From positions 496,001-560,000 of the forward strand of contig JAWZYV010019464.1 of the NCBI GenBank assembly GCA_038373885.1: a DNA stretch of 64,000 nt, written 5' to 3'. Below are positions 24,901 to 39,900 of this stretch, piece after piece. Source of the DNA: Cheiracanthium punctorium. Its lineage: Eukaryota; Arthropoda; Arachnida; Araneae; Cheiracanthiidae. Made by a program: the position numbers and the translations under genes. Below the pieces are notes generated by a model, which ran no database searches, was not told the origin of the DNA, and was given only the letters and a program-made list of their open reading frames with translations. Each line of letters starts with the position of its first letter. Within the stretch, counting starts at the first letter, position 1.

Positions 24901-27900
24901 AAAAAACTGAAAGAAAAAAAAATAAAGTCTGAAACACTTTCAGATTTTAAATATGCACTAAAGTGCTATATATTAAAAGCATATTATAATCCACACGTCT
25001 TCCCTATTTTCTTTCCTTATTGCATTGAGTTGGAAAGTGTATCATTATTCATGAGTGTGATTGAACAAAATTAAAATTGATATTTCTAACATCCTTTTTC
25101 TGGATGTAATACAGTAGAAATAGAATGGGAAAGAGCTGCTCAGAAAAATGCACAAATCGAACGGAATGAAAGTTACAAAAACATATACAGGTGTATTCTT
25201 TGTCCAAGTCAGGCATAGCAGATGATAAAATATTATTTTCAGTCACGTGATACAGTGGGTTTCTTACAAATATATATATTAAATACTGCAGATCTACTTG
25301 TTAAAAAAGGTTGTATTTTTGCATGCCTTGAAAAAAAAAAAAAAAAAAAAAACATGCTGATGGTTTGTTACGTGTGACTCATTTGAGTGCAAGAATCTGA
25401 GAAACTGTCACACCTGGCATTATGGGGTGATTCATGCCATCTCAGATTTTCACCAAAAAACTACCAGTTGTTATTCATCTTATTAATGTAGCAAATCCAA
25501 AATACTTCTATCCAAAGTTGAGTTGTTCGTTTTTTATGGCCCCCCAAAAGAGACTGTGCAGCACATAAAAATGGCTGTTTTACTCAGACATAGAAAATGT
25601 TTTGGTCAAAAGCTCTTTGCGGGAACAACTTGTCATGAAATTTCTTTCATAACTGGAATGTTGGAGGATTGAACTTCATGAAATATACGAGAAATCTGTG
25701 GCAAGTTGTTGCCACAAGGTCGAATTCGTTTAAACAACGAATGCGTTTAAACGACGCATTTGATTGAGCTTCAATTTGTGTATGTTTGAATTATTCCTCA
25801 ATTTAAATTTATTTAGATGCTTGGTAATAATCTTAGTCGTAAGTGTTCGGAAAGTGTTCGAGTGGAGTCACCACAGATTTTTTATTATTCTTATTCATTA
25901 CTAGCTGAAGTACCTGTCGTTGACGGGCTAGTACTGAATGCAAATTTCCAAAAAGCAAGAACTTTTGTCAGCATTGTAGGAGTACACAGAATGGATGTAG
26001 TATGTTGCCAAAGTAAAAAAAGTGAAGTTATAATTTTTATGTTTTGTTAAAATATTACAGGTTAGAGAGTAACTAAGTAATATCATTTCATTCGCTTGAG
26101 TCATAATTATGGGATGCACGAACGAATATTGACGCATATTGAAATAATTTTTGCAAAATCTCAAAAATCTAATCAATATTTTTGAAAAATTGGAAGCCTA
26201 GAATTTAAGTTGAGTGACAACCTTATCATGTCACCCAATTTCGTTTCATTCCCTGCAGTCTTTATTTCGTGATGCTGGAACAAAATTTCAGCATTTTAAA
26301 ATGATTTTCTCAAAATGTAATCAAAATATTTAAAAAAAATTCAATGCCTATAAATTAAGATTAGCAACTACCTATCATATCACCAAATTTCGTATCATTT
26401 GTATTAGTCGTTATTACGTGATGCTCGAACACAAATTTACGCAGTTTGAAAGGATTTTTGCAAAATCTCAAAATCCAATCAAGATTTTTTTAAAAATTCA
26501 ATGCCTATGTTTTAAGTTGAGTGACCACCTATCATGATACCAAATTTCATTTCAATCACTTCAGTCATTTTTACATGATACTCGAACACGAATTTACGTA
26601 GTTTAAAACGATTTTCGCAAAATCTAATCCAGATTGTTTAATAATTTGACACCTATGTTTTGAAGTTGAGTGACCACCAATCATGATACCAAATTTCATT
26701 TTCAATCACTTCAGTGGTATTTACATGATGCTCGAACATGAATTTACGCTGTTTAAAACAATTTTTGCAAAATCTCAAAATTAATCAAGATTTTTTAAAA
26801 AATTGGCACCTATGTTTTAAGTTGAGTGACCACCAATCATGATACCAAATTTCATTTCAATTGCTTCAGTCCTTTATAGGTGATGCTCGAACACAAATTT
26901 ATGCAGTTTGAAAGGATTTTCGCAAAATCTCAAAATCCAATCAAGATTTAAAAAAAATTCGATACCTATGTTTTAAATTGAGTGACCACCTATCATTACA
27001 CCCAAGTTCATACCATTCGCTTGAGTTGTTTTTACGTGATGCTTGAACAAAAAAAGGCGTCACTGCCAGAATGACAGAACAACAGACACACAAACATTTT
27101 TGAGGGTCGCACTGGATTCCCAGGTGCTTGAAACGGATAGAAATCGCAAAAATTTTGAATTCCAAGAAATGTACAGACAAAAGTCTAATTTTATTTATAT
27201 AGATTTTAATGTTGTCCAATAATCTCGAAACACATCGAAATTTGAATTTTTCAAAATCTATTTATTTATATTACAAAATTTGGTTTGTTTACATTCAAAA
27301 ATCAATTGCGGATTAGAGGCGTATGTTGCGGATTAACGGGAGTTGGCTGTATCTTGTATTTTAGTAGACGTGTAATTCTTATTTTTTTAATTCTAGCTAC
27401 TGTTTGACATACGTAGGTGAAAGTAACGAATATGCTTGCTCAATTTGACATCATGAAGCTGTTAATTTGCTTTTGTGTGCATGCATTATTGTTATTTCAT
27501 ATTAGTTATATTCTAATTTGCATAGGCTTGTTCAGTTAATGTAATTCCTACACCTTTCAAAAAAAATTTCGAGTAAAAGTGAAACTTTCGTTGTTTCAAA
27601 CATTAAAAATTATTTATCATAAAATATGAATTGGATTAAATATATAATTAAAACTTTTCATATTTCTGCTGAGTTGTGTGCTCTTGAATACTCTTTTTTG
27701 AGGGTGTGCATGATAGTCTGATGTTTTTAGTTCAGCAAAGGGCCAGCGGTAGCATATTTTTGAGCTCCTCCCTTAGCGAGCTCCACAGCGATTAAAAAAA
27801 GGTTGAGGAGTACTGCTTTACTGTAATATCATTCTCTTACAGCTTGATTTAACCTGCAGTTTTAAGTTTTTTGAAAATTAAAATTTAATGTCTTGGTAAT

Positions 27901-30900
27901 TCTTTTCTAGTAATGATTTTATTTATTGTAAATTTCAGTTTTTGTGCACAGTTATGCATCATTTGTATGCAGGGTTGGACGGTATTTACCGGGTTTTACT
28001 GGTTTTTACCGTCTTTGGAAGAACATGTTTTTACCATGGTTTTTACAACCTCTGAGAAAAACTTATTAGTTTGACTATTTTTTGTCACTTTTTTGAAGAT
28101 TTATCTCTCCACCAATGGCTGAGAGGTTCTGCTCTCGAAACTGGATGGTGGAGGTGCCAGGTTCATACCCCAGTCGTGCCTGTTGATCTAGCTGTTCGGA
28201 GTTTTCCGTGTTTTTTTTTTTCCAGAAATCGTGCATAAATACTGGCTAGGATCCCTTAGAAATAGGAAGGTACAGTAGAGAGCCAGAAATCCGCACAGCT
28301 CGGGACCAAGGCTTGTGCGGATTTTAGGATTTTGCAGATTTCAGGCCATAAAAGATAAATCATTATATTTCTGATTTAAGAAAAGGAGAATACAATTACG
28401 ATGAAATAAAAACACAGTCAAATGTATTTCACTTATATTTTCACTTTAAATACAAAAGCATAGGAGAAAAAGGAAATTGCATGAAGACTAGCAAAGCAAA
28501 TGGTTTCAAAATTTCCTTTCTCTAATTTTGAAAACATGTTCTATGGTGATTTGTTTTAAAATATTTTTTTCTACTTTCAGTTTCTTTCTTTTATTTATTT
28601 AATTTTGCAAATTGTATAACTGTTTAAATATGCAGTTTAAACAATAACTGTTTAAACTGCATATTTTTATCAGAATATTTAAACAGAATTATCATTAATT
28701 CTTGTTTTGTTACAGAACTTAGCTGTTGTAAAAATTTAAGGTATTCTTCTCTTAACTTAACTTTTATCAAATGGATTTTATTATTATTATTATTACCCAA
28801 GTTTTTATCATCATCATCAGAATGATATTTATCTGGATTCAAGAAACTTTCAACAATATTCATCATTGGCAGAATACTGCGAATTTCATTATTTACATCA
28901 GAGAAGGTATGCAGATTTCGGACGTTTGCGGATTTCTGGTCTTCAACTGTATTCCCCTATAGGACTAGGACCCTAGTGCAGTCAATCGGCCTTAATCCAC
29001 AAGCAAACAATGAAGATTTATCTGCTATTTTTTTTCATTTTCTCAGGGATGAAAGTTCAGGACATTTAATATCACTATTTCCATTTCCATGTAACAATAT
29101 TCACCTAATTCAGTGTCTGATGATTTGGTAAGTAAAAGAATGCTATACGAAAATAGTTCATTTTAAGGAATATAATAAACACCGAAAACTTTCATCCATG
29201 TTTTCATCTTATAAGAATTCAAATTTATAGATAATGTACATTTATCATTATTTAACTTATTAAAACTATTATTATGAGAAGGCACATTACAATATTTATT
29301 ATAATTAAGTAATGCAGGCTAGTTTAATAATTTTTACTCAAAGGAAAATTGTAAATATACTTTTATTACACTTAGCTTATCTTAATCATTTTAATGAAAA
29401 CCAAATGCTTACAAATATTATTTATTACATAATGTAGCTTGCACAATCACATAATGTACATCAATTACATGAAAATACAGTTTTATAAATAGCATTAATA
29501 TACCGTTCATGACTCAGGGAGTTTATTGTATCATCAGGTTTTTACCCCTTTTTCCCAGGTTTTTACTGGTAAAAACCTAGTTTTTACCGGTAAAAAGCCA
29601 ACCCTGTTTGTATGTTATTAAGTGAAATTGTAAAAATTTTCCTCATATCTTTTAATACATGTTTTCCAGATGACATCAAGTGATAAAGATTTTAGGTTTA
29701 TGGCAACCAATGACCTTATGATTGAATTGCAGAAGGACTCTATAAAACTAGATGACGATAGTGAAAGAAAGGTAACTGTACTGCTTTTTTACACATTTGG
29801 CTATTGAAATTTATGTATATTTCCGGTACTTTTCATGATGTTTTCCATTTAAAGGTTGTGAAAATGCTCTTAAAGCTTCTGGAAGACAAAAATGGTGAAG
29901 TTCAGAATTTAGCAGTGAAATGGTAAGAAATAGCTAATTATTGTTTAGCCTTTTGAATTTATTCTTAGTACCCAGAAAAAGTTCAATATGAAGAATTCTT
30001 GGCTAAAATGTGCTTTAGTCCACTGCTTGGCGATATTATTTTGGATGGGTGAAATGCTCCAAGTATTGCAAATTTGATAGTTTAAAGCTGTGGAAAGGTA
30101 TAAAAAATCTTGCATGCATTATTGCTATTTTATAATCTAGCTACCGCATGACATACATAGGTAAAAGTAATGAATATGTTTGTTCCATTTGATGCCATTG
30201 AACTGTTAATTTGAATTTTTATGCATGCTATTTTTTAATCTTGTTATTCTAATTTGCTTAGGCTTGTACAGTTAATGATAACACAGAGAACTACAACTAC
30301 ATGATAGTCAGACCTACTGATGTTTTTAAGTTCAGGGTCATTCCATGTCAAATCAACACAATTTTAATATGAATTTTAATGCACCATCTTTGATTTTGAT
30401 GGAACTCGGCACAGAGGTAGCCTACATATAAATAAAGAAAAATACCAAATTTTATTAAAATATGTGAACCCATTTTGAAAATACAGCAATGTGAAGTTGT
30501 CAAAATTTGCCGAAAAACACCCCACTGCCATAATTTCAAATTGCTGTAGCAGCTCTCCTAATTAAACTAAAAAGATGGGTGAGGTGTCATTTTGCAGCAT
30601 TTTTTTTATGAGCTTTCCTATGATATACAACACAATATGGGTTTGAGATGAAATTTCTTTAATTTCAATTAAAATTAAAATTTTGAATTTATCAAAAAGT
30701 GCATGTTCAAAAAATTATATGCAACACTTCACATTATTGCTAATTAATTCCTTAAGTGGGACTGTCATGCAGGGTGTCGACAGATCAGGGAAATCATGGA
30801 AAAATCAGGGTACTTTATCAATCTGGAAAAATCTTGGAAATATCAGGGAATTTTGCAAAAAAATTTATAAATCAGGGAACTTTCATTTTTGCCTAGTGAA

Positions 30901-33900
30901 CTAGATCATTTTTAATTGTCAATCTGATGCGCGGCTCCGTTATGGATCACACGATACTCAACTGATGCACAAATACAGAGATTTTACGAATCCAAAATCA
31001 GAATACAGATCATAAGAGAACATAGAAATATGAATCTGAGACTCAAGTGATGTAAGCTCTATCACTATACGAATCCGAAAAAGTGCATGTATTCGGACTC
31101 GTTCTAAGATGTGGATCATACAAGAAACCGGATGTGCGAATCATATCGGCATGTGAATCAATTTCGCATGTGAATTGCTTCCTGAATAAAGTCATAGGTA
31201 AAATGAATGGTAAAAGATGATTTAGTCTTCTACTGCGCCATTGTGTTTTTTAAAGTGATGGGACATTTGAGTGATGCCAGCTAAGCTCCCACGCAAGACT
31301 ATTTTTTTTTTTATAGATAGTGCTCATTTTTAAGCCTTTTTACATATTTTTTAAAATTTGAAACGATACATTGATTGAAATAAAATAAGTTGACTAGGTG
31401 GCCATTTTATTTTGATCAGTCATCCTTACGCTTAAAATTGAATACTATCTTTATAAAACGAGGAAACTTTCTGCTATATATTGTCTTTTAGTGTTCAACT
31501 AAATTTTATATTTGGATTTCTGAAACTGAACTACAATTTTATTAATATTAAGCATTTTTGTGGTTTTCTATTATTTATTTCCCTATATGAAGCATTCACC
31601 TGTTGGTGCATGATACACAATGGTGATTTCCATGAAAGATTATGGTATGTATGTAATTAGTTCTGGAAATTTGATAAAGATAGTCAGGGAAATCAGGGAA
31701 CTTTTTTTCTCAGTTTCTGTAGCCACCCTGTCATGGGTTCACAATTTTATAAAATTTCAAAAATACACATTTCACTAAAAAAATGCCTTTTTTTTTCAAA
31801 TTTATAGATTTAAGCAGAAATATACATAACACCCATAAATATAAATTAATTTTTTTATAAATTTATTTGTAATATGTTTACCATGTAACTAGTGACTATG
31901 ATGGCTGATTATTTTATTTAAACTACTAAAAATATAAGTTTTTTAAAAATACAATTGTAATCTGATAGCCATAATTATTAAAAGTTTTGAGTACATGTTA
32001 AAAGTACAAATTGGGATAAAAAAACTCAAATTGTTTATTCCAACTATCATAAATAGCAAATTTCAATTTTATTGGATTTGCTCGAGCCCAGCTATGCCAG
32101 TTCAGGGTCAAGCCATGTATCTGAAACTGCCCGACTCTGGAGTTGTTATGACTCATTGCTTTACACCTGTACCAACTGGTTTAAACTGCTTTAAACCTGT
32201 TCAACTGGTTTAACCCAGAAGCAGACTGATCAGTCTTCATAATGATTTAGTGGTAGTTGGATGCGAATGTTTTTGGTGATTAATGTGGTATAAGTTTCTT
32301 TTTTAAATGTTAAATATTTTCTGAGGTGTGGGTATTAATGAAAAAAATTATTTTCAAAGTTCTTACTCATTATTTCAGTATATTTTCTTAGTGTTCTCTT
32401 CAGAAACATTTCTATATTTTGAGATCTGTGTGATATTACACAATGGAGGAAGAAAGATATTAGACATTCCCGCTGAACTATTAAAATGTGGTGGAAAAGA
32501 CCTGACAAAATGTATCTGGGAAATTATACGATCTATTTGGGAAAAAGCAGTTCTGCCTTCTGAATGGAAATTAAGTATTTTATGTCCAATACATGAAAAG
32601 GGGGACGTATTGAACTGTGAGAATTACAGAGGTATAAGTTTATTTTGTGTTGCTTATAAGATTTTCTCTAATATTTTATTTAATCGTCTGTCTCCTATTA
32701 TGGAAACTGTTGTCGGTGATTATCAGTGTGGGTTCAGGAGAGGACGATCGACGGTTGATCAGATCTTTACTTTGAGACAAACTCTGGAAAAGTGTAAAGA
32801 GTACGGGATCGAAACCCACCATTTGTTTGTGGACTTCAGGGCGGCTTATGATAGCATTGACCGAGCTGGTCTACTAAAAGCCCTACTGGAATTTAATGTT
32901 CCAATAAAGTTAATTAAGCTCACTCTTTCAGAGACTTTCTCTGTGGTGCGAGTGCAGGGAGAGTTGTCTACAACTTTTGAGATCTGCAACGGAGTAAGAC
33001 AGGGGGATGCACTTGCATGCCTCCTTTTTAATTTCGCATTGGAGAAAGTCATAAGAGATGCTGGTATTAATACAAGAGGTACTATATTTAATAAATCAGC
33101 ACATATTCTTGCATATGCTGATGATGTAGATGTAATTTCAAGATCTGCTGCTGAGCTAAGAGAGGCCTTTATGGCATTGGAGAAGGCGGCTGGGAAATTG
33201 AAGCTTAGAGTAAATGTAGAGAAAACAAAATATATGTACTGTGGGAAAAAAGAAAACCCACCTAACTTTTTTGAGATTGGCCCATTTAAATTTGAATCCG
33301 TGAAAAATTTCACCTATTTGGGTTCTGAGATGAACAATCAAAATGATATTAACCCTGAAATCAGAAAAAGGATTATTGCTGCAAATCGCTGTTTCTTTGG
33401 TTTAAGACCTTTTTTAAAATCCCATCTAATAAAGAAAAGAACAAAAATTCTGTTGCACAAGGTGTTAATAAGATCAGTTTTAACCTATGCCTCAGAAACA
33501 TGGACTTTAACGACGACGGAGGAAAAAGCAGTGGCAATCTTCGAAAGAAAGGTTCTAAGAACTATTTTTGGTGCCGTTTTAGAAAATAATACTTGGAGGA
33601 AAAGATATAACTTTGAAATCTATATAATCTATAAAGATGACGACATTATTAAATACATAAAACTGGATAGAATGAGATGGGCAGGTCACCTTCTGAGAAT
33701 GAGTGCTGAGAGAACTGCTCTTAAGGTCTTCAATGCCACTCCTTTCTGTAAAAGACCTAGAGGAAGACTTAAGAAAAGATGGAGGGATGGCCTAGATGAG
33801 GATTTTGCCATACTGAAAATAAGAAACTGGAGGTCCATTGCAGGGAAGGAGGGTGGACTGGGAAAGACTTCTGAGGAAGGCCAGGGATAATTGATGAATG

Positions 33901-36900
33901 AATGCCATTTTGTACACACAAAAATTAATAAAACATACACTCCTCAGAAATATGCAATTAATTACAATAGCCTATTCTTAAGAAATATATTTTCTCTTTC
34001 CTTTAATAGTCTCAGTTATAGAAAGTATTTTGATTTTTATACCTCTGTCAGCTGAAACATTTTCTTAATCAGCTTATTTTAATTTAAATAAAATTGGATT
34101 TTATTAAATTACAGCTATGTTATTTTCTTTCTTTTTTTGAACTACCATCTCCTACTTGTATATGACTATCTAAAAGTCTTCCAAACTAAAGTTTAAGATT
34201 CTTGTTTTAGTAAAATGTATCAGAATATTTTATTTTGGGTGCACAGAAGTGTTCGGTTCTAAAAACTGATTTATATTTACTTACTACTTTCTTATTAATC
34301 ACTATAGTCCTGATCTTGTTTACTAGTCTGTTTATAAAAGGTTTTCAAAACGGCATCTGTGCCAAGCAATTTGGTTACTTAAAAAAACCAGGGATGAGAA
34401 TTTTCGTGAATCTGTGGAAGTACCTCAGAGGAGTGATGTAGAAATAATTTAGGTCCATTTTTTCCTCTTTATTGACTTAAATATTATTTTTTTTATCATT
34501 TAGCAAATGCAGGCAGTTATGATATTATTTATGAATTATTTTAATTGTTTCTGTAAATTATGCTACATGCATGAATTTCAGCTTATGTTACTGAGGATTA
34601 GTGTTAGGGATGGATGCGAGACGACATTTTGTGAGACAAGATAGGGATTTGCAGCTTTTTTTGGGAGACGAGATAAATATTTTTAACATTATGATATAAG
34701 AATTTTGTGAGACAAACAAAAGTTTTTCGGCAGTTTTGCGAGATGCCTATTTTTCATCTTGCGTCCATCCCTAAATAGTGTAGTCTTTGTGGACAAATTT
34801 TTAGAATCAGTCCAGTAGTTACAGAGATGTCCATATAGCGTAATGTACTAGAATTCTTTTGAAAATCCCTGCAAAAGAACTATTTATGCTACATGTATGA
34901 AATGTAGCCTATAATACTCTGAAATAGTGTAGCTTTCTATCAGTGAATAATTTTTTGAATTGGTTCTGGAGTTAGAGATCTCCATGGCAGTGTAATGTAA
35001 TTCTTATGAGTGCCCCTGTAAAAGAACTATTTATGATATATGGAGGGCATATTTGTGATACATGCAGATTCTTTTAATCTGCATGCAAAGTAAGGAATGC
35101 AATCCCGATCCTGCAGGAACAGGATCCTGCTGGATCCCGCACAAATGTTTGCAGGATTAGTCCTGTGGGATTAGGACCTTAATCCCACGGGATTGAAATT
35201 GAGAAATAAATTAGTTTTATTACAGTTTTTTGCCACCGCCACCTTTCCAACATCAATTGACCAAAAATCATTGCATATGTATGTGTCTGATCTGACAACA
35301 CATGAATCAATAATTACAAATTTTAATTTACACAGTTTAAATTTTTCTAATTATCCTCCAATGGGAATTTCACTTTATATGAAGATGTATAACTGCACTG
35401 TGCAAAAATTTTTTCTACATCACTTCAGAGCCAAGATTTAAAGTATTCTTAAAAACAGTTTTTTTAAAATGAAATTGGGGTATTTGGGGGCTCTGGCTAC
35501 CTTCAAATGAATTTTCAATTGGAGATGTCAATATTCAAGGTATATTATCAGATAAAATGAACAAATTCTCTGAAGCTCCTCGAGCCAGTCACAATTGAGT
35601 CAATAAAGTAGCAAAAATGGCCCTAAATTATTTCTATGTCACTCCTCTGGGATACTTTGACCTCCCAGAACTCCAAAGCTAAAAGAGGTAAATCAAAAAT
35701 ATTTAAATTTGTTCTTTCCTGGGTAAGGCAACACAAGAAAAAAAATTCGTGAAATTCTGAGATGGTGATGGAAATCCTCTGCCTCATTTGCGCGTGCAGT
35801 GCCTCTTAACTTTTATTGTGCATTCTCATCCCTGAAAAAAAAATAAAATAAAAGGATCCATTGATGTCTAGATTTTTGCTTCCAATTTCTAACCATGGTG
35901 GAAATGAATCAACAAGTTCAGTCAAATATAAGATTCAAAAAAAATTTGTAATAATCTACTTTCATCAAAGTGTTACACAGAAATTTTTACTGTACAGTTG
36001 GGGATTTTGTAATGAAGTTAGCAAACACTTAAAAATACATACTTATGAGTAATGCACATTATGTTGTATGTTTGCTTAATTTTTACGCATACCCTTAGCA
36101 GCTAAGCGGATTCAAAAATGTATTGACTATTACCATTTTTAAAAATTAATCTTTACTGTGAAGGTTTTAATTTGTTTTGAAAATTAAACTTGTCAGGATT
36201 TTAGTAATTTATATCACTAATCATTATCAGATTGTCAGACCCATACACATGGAGTGACATAGAAATAATTTAGGGCCATTTTTAGTAGAATCTAAATTTC
36301 AAGTAGAATCTAAAATTTGTTAATATTTTCTCTCTACATTTCTAAGCTATGTCTTAATCAGAACCGAATACAGTGAAACCTGCTTAGTTGACCACCTGTC
36401 TAATTTGAGCCCTTTCACCCAGAACCAACCATACCTATCATTTTAAATAGGACTTGTATAAGTTGACTGCCTATCTGTGTTGAACAGTAAACTCTTGCAC
36501 CTTATGTGGTCAACTTCACAGGTTTCACCGTATTAGTTTATTTAATTATGGAGTTATCATGAAAGCAGTGACAGTTTAAAAGTGCTCTATTTCTTCGTAA
36601 AAAAGAAAGAAAGAAAGAAAATAAATATATTCAATTAATGCAGTATACTCATTGTATTGAAGTTTGTTTTAATATAAAATTTTAGCACCTGTTCAGAGTT
36701 AATACTTTAAGAACAGAGTCTGGTTATTTAGAAAAAGCTTATCTAATAAATATCTAGCTAGTATTCTGCATAAAACTAAGTAAATTTACTTCGTGCAGTC
36801 TGTAATGACAAGTTTGAAATAATTATATTTAATATGTATGGAAAAAACAGATTTTAAAATCAGTTATGTTTTAAAAGCCTTGGCCCTTTGGTGAATAAAG

Positions 36901-39900
36901 TAAAAGAATACCAAGTTGAAACAATTGTTGATACTCTATGCAATAATATGGTATCAGAAAAGGAGCAACTTAGAGATATATCTAGTATAGGTAAGTGCAT
37001 AATTTTATATTTTTGATATACATGTTAGTATTTGGATATTTTACTTCTGTTATTGTGTGACCATCCTAGTCACTAAAGGGAAGACTTCTACATTGTATCT
37101 TTCGAGTGATGAACAGGGCTAGAAATAATAATTTTTATTCAGGATGTCCGATATAAAGTTTCGATTCTTGAATCTGAACTTTATGATCTCCATTTGCTTT
37201 TGAGTAAGTCTTATCCTGCATTTGCTCACTGGGAAAAACGGAATTTCGCTTACGTTGAACAACATTCTGTTTCTCACAGAGCTATTTTGGATAAGAAATT
37301 GCAAGCTCTTCTTCCGGTTAGGTCTTCCCTCGGTTCTGTCAGTCCTCTTGTTCAGGATACTGTTGTTAATTTGTCTTCGCATGTATTAACTGATTATCAG
37401 AGAGATGCTCTTAGTTTAGGTTTGAATTTTTCTCGCATTAGTAACATTTCGGTTTCCAAACTTATTGCTCCTATGGAAAACTCTTTTAAGAATAGTAAAC
37501 TCTCTTCTAATCAACTTGATACTTTGCGATATCTTATTGCTAATACTATCTCTTTGAATAATATGCATGCCAAATCTAATCTTTCTCGTTGCCAAAAAAC
37601 TGCTCTCAAAGAACTTAATTCTAACCCTAATTTACTCATTACTAAAGCTGATGAATCTGACCAGACTGTTTTACTTGATAAATCTTCTTATGTTGACAGT
37701 ATTAATGACATGCTAACCACTGAATTAAATTCTGATCCTGCTAACAGTCACCTTTCTGAAATTAAACACATTGTGAAGTCCTCTGTAATCTTAAATGCTC
37801 AAACTAAATGTTACGTTATTCCCTCTATTGCTGACTGTGCTCGTTTCTATGCCCTTCCTAAATTTCATAAACCTTCTCTTGCCTTTCACCCCATTGTTTC
37901 TAACATTGGTAATGCTTCTTATAACCTTGCACGTTTATTCTCGTATACTTTCACCTTTGACTGCTAGTAATACTCGCACTGTTAAAAACTTTTATGATTT
38001 TTTAAACAAAATTAACATTTTCCTACTAATTGTAAAATGCTTTCTCTTGATGTCTATCCAAGTTGCGATTGACTGTTTGGAAAGCGAGTTTCATTATTCT
38101 TCTATTGAGATTAAGGAGCTTATAGCTTTAGTAAGCGTTTGTATTAAACAAACTGCTTTAATTTTTAATGGTTCCTTCTATAAACAAACCAAGGGTCTTG
38201 CTATGGGTAATTCTCTCTCACCTCTCGTATGTGATATTTATATGCATTATTTTGAAGAGAAGCTCTTCAAGGCAACCCTTGCAAATGTCGCTTGCCACTC
38301 GCCAAATAGCGATTAAAAAATCCTTACTGGTTGGTAAAAGTTTAGGTCCACTCGCCACAATGGCGAGTGACGCTCAAAAGACCGACAAGAGAGACATGTG
38401 GTTTTGTAGAAGACAGGAAATGGTTATTACAGTAGGGGACCTGAAATCCGGAATGCTCGGGACCGGACCCATTTCGGAATTTTCTGGATTTTGGGATGCC
38501 GGCTGCGAACTTTACCGATTTCCGGAAGTCTTCCGATCTAAGCTATAGCATAGGCCCTTCTGCATTTTAGCGACTATTATGACGTTAATACTTAATATTA
38601 ACTGAAACTATATTAAATAAAATCTTTAAAAATATGCACACGATTATATATCTCTGATTTAAAAAAAAAAGAATGAATGAATGAATAATACAGTATGCTA
38701 AAGATGAAGTAAAATCCATTTAAAAATTTGAAAGCTATGTTATCGAGCCGAGCAAGGATTATTTCAGACGGATGACGATTACTGCAACTTAATTGGCTGA
38801 AAATATGCAACTTATATAATCTTAAAATTATACTTAACGTTTTTTCATACATAGTTTCCGATTGAAATAACTCATCCAACACCGCAATTCAGCGTGCTAC
38901 GGAAGGACGGATAGAGCAGTTGCACAATTTTCAGATCAACTGCCTCCTTTCCTCGGCCCGTTGATTTGCCTAGCAATTTATTACGCAACCCGCAACCCAA
39001 CCTTTCTTCACACATCCGCAGTTCTTTGAGAAGGGGGGGGGGGGAGAACAGTCATTAAGCAGACCAAATCCCGTTCATATTTGTTTACATTTAACAGACC
39101 AGATGAATCATCAACACTTGAAGCTGCGCACCTGTGTGTGCGCGCGTAAAGGACACATATTTTTCTACCCATTAAAGCAAGTCATTCTATAATAGCATAG
39201 AATCTATTTACGTTACGATAAATCGAAAATTACCGCACAAGATCTAACAACAACTCGCCGATCGCAAAGCGAAGAAAGGTGTGAGTAGATGTGATCGATC
39301 ATTCTCCTGGTACGCGCCCGCGCTTCCCAATTTAACAGGTTTCCTTATTTTTACGTATATTCAGTTGAAAACGGTCTTTCAAAGAAGAAAATGAGGAATA
39401 AAAAGGAAAATAATATCCGTTTATTTATGCTTATAGGGAGGGAAAAAAAAAAAAAAAATGCAAAGGGGGAAAAAATACAGAAAAAAAAGTTCCGGATTTC
39501 GGGTCCCCTACTGTAGTATCATCATTCAGACACATAAAAGAATGTTTGTCTTTAGTGACAAACAGCCCAGTTGCACTTTTAGTTAATATTTTTTATCCTA
39601 ATTATTTTCCTGATGATCCAGAAAAGATAAAGGAGTATGGTGACAAGGATTTAACAGATATATGCCATAAATTAGGTGAAGCAGCTTCAGAAAATTTTGA
39701 TTCTGAACCTGTTTTAACAGAATATTCTAGGTTAAAAGTTTATACCTGCAACCTATTTAAAAACACTGGTGAAAGAGTTTCTTTCAATTCTTTATATAAC
39801 CGGTTGGTTGCAGAAGACAAAGAAACCGGGAGGTACTCGCAGATTTTAAAACTTATGGAATTGATCCAGTTAGTTCCTGTGAGCACAGCTCCATGTGAAC

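Larger units (their letters stand above)
27970..29606. mobile_element. hAT-type element with TSD TTTGTATG, CAND1 intron 1
   Basis: The ends are CAGGGTTGG and CCAACCCTG. The exact 8-bp repeat TTTGTATG flanks it (27962-27969, 29607-29614). Both subterminal regions are packed with GTTTTTACC / GGTAAAAAC motifs. It contains a SINE that itself holds a pogo-type element. It ends 63 bp before exon 2. Confidence 0.88.

Noticed and set aside
32846..33313. 155-codon minus-strand reading frame
   Set aside because: It is the antisense shadow of the LINE reverse transcriptase.
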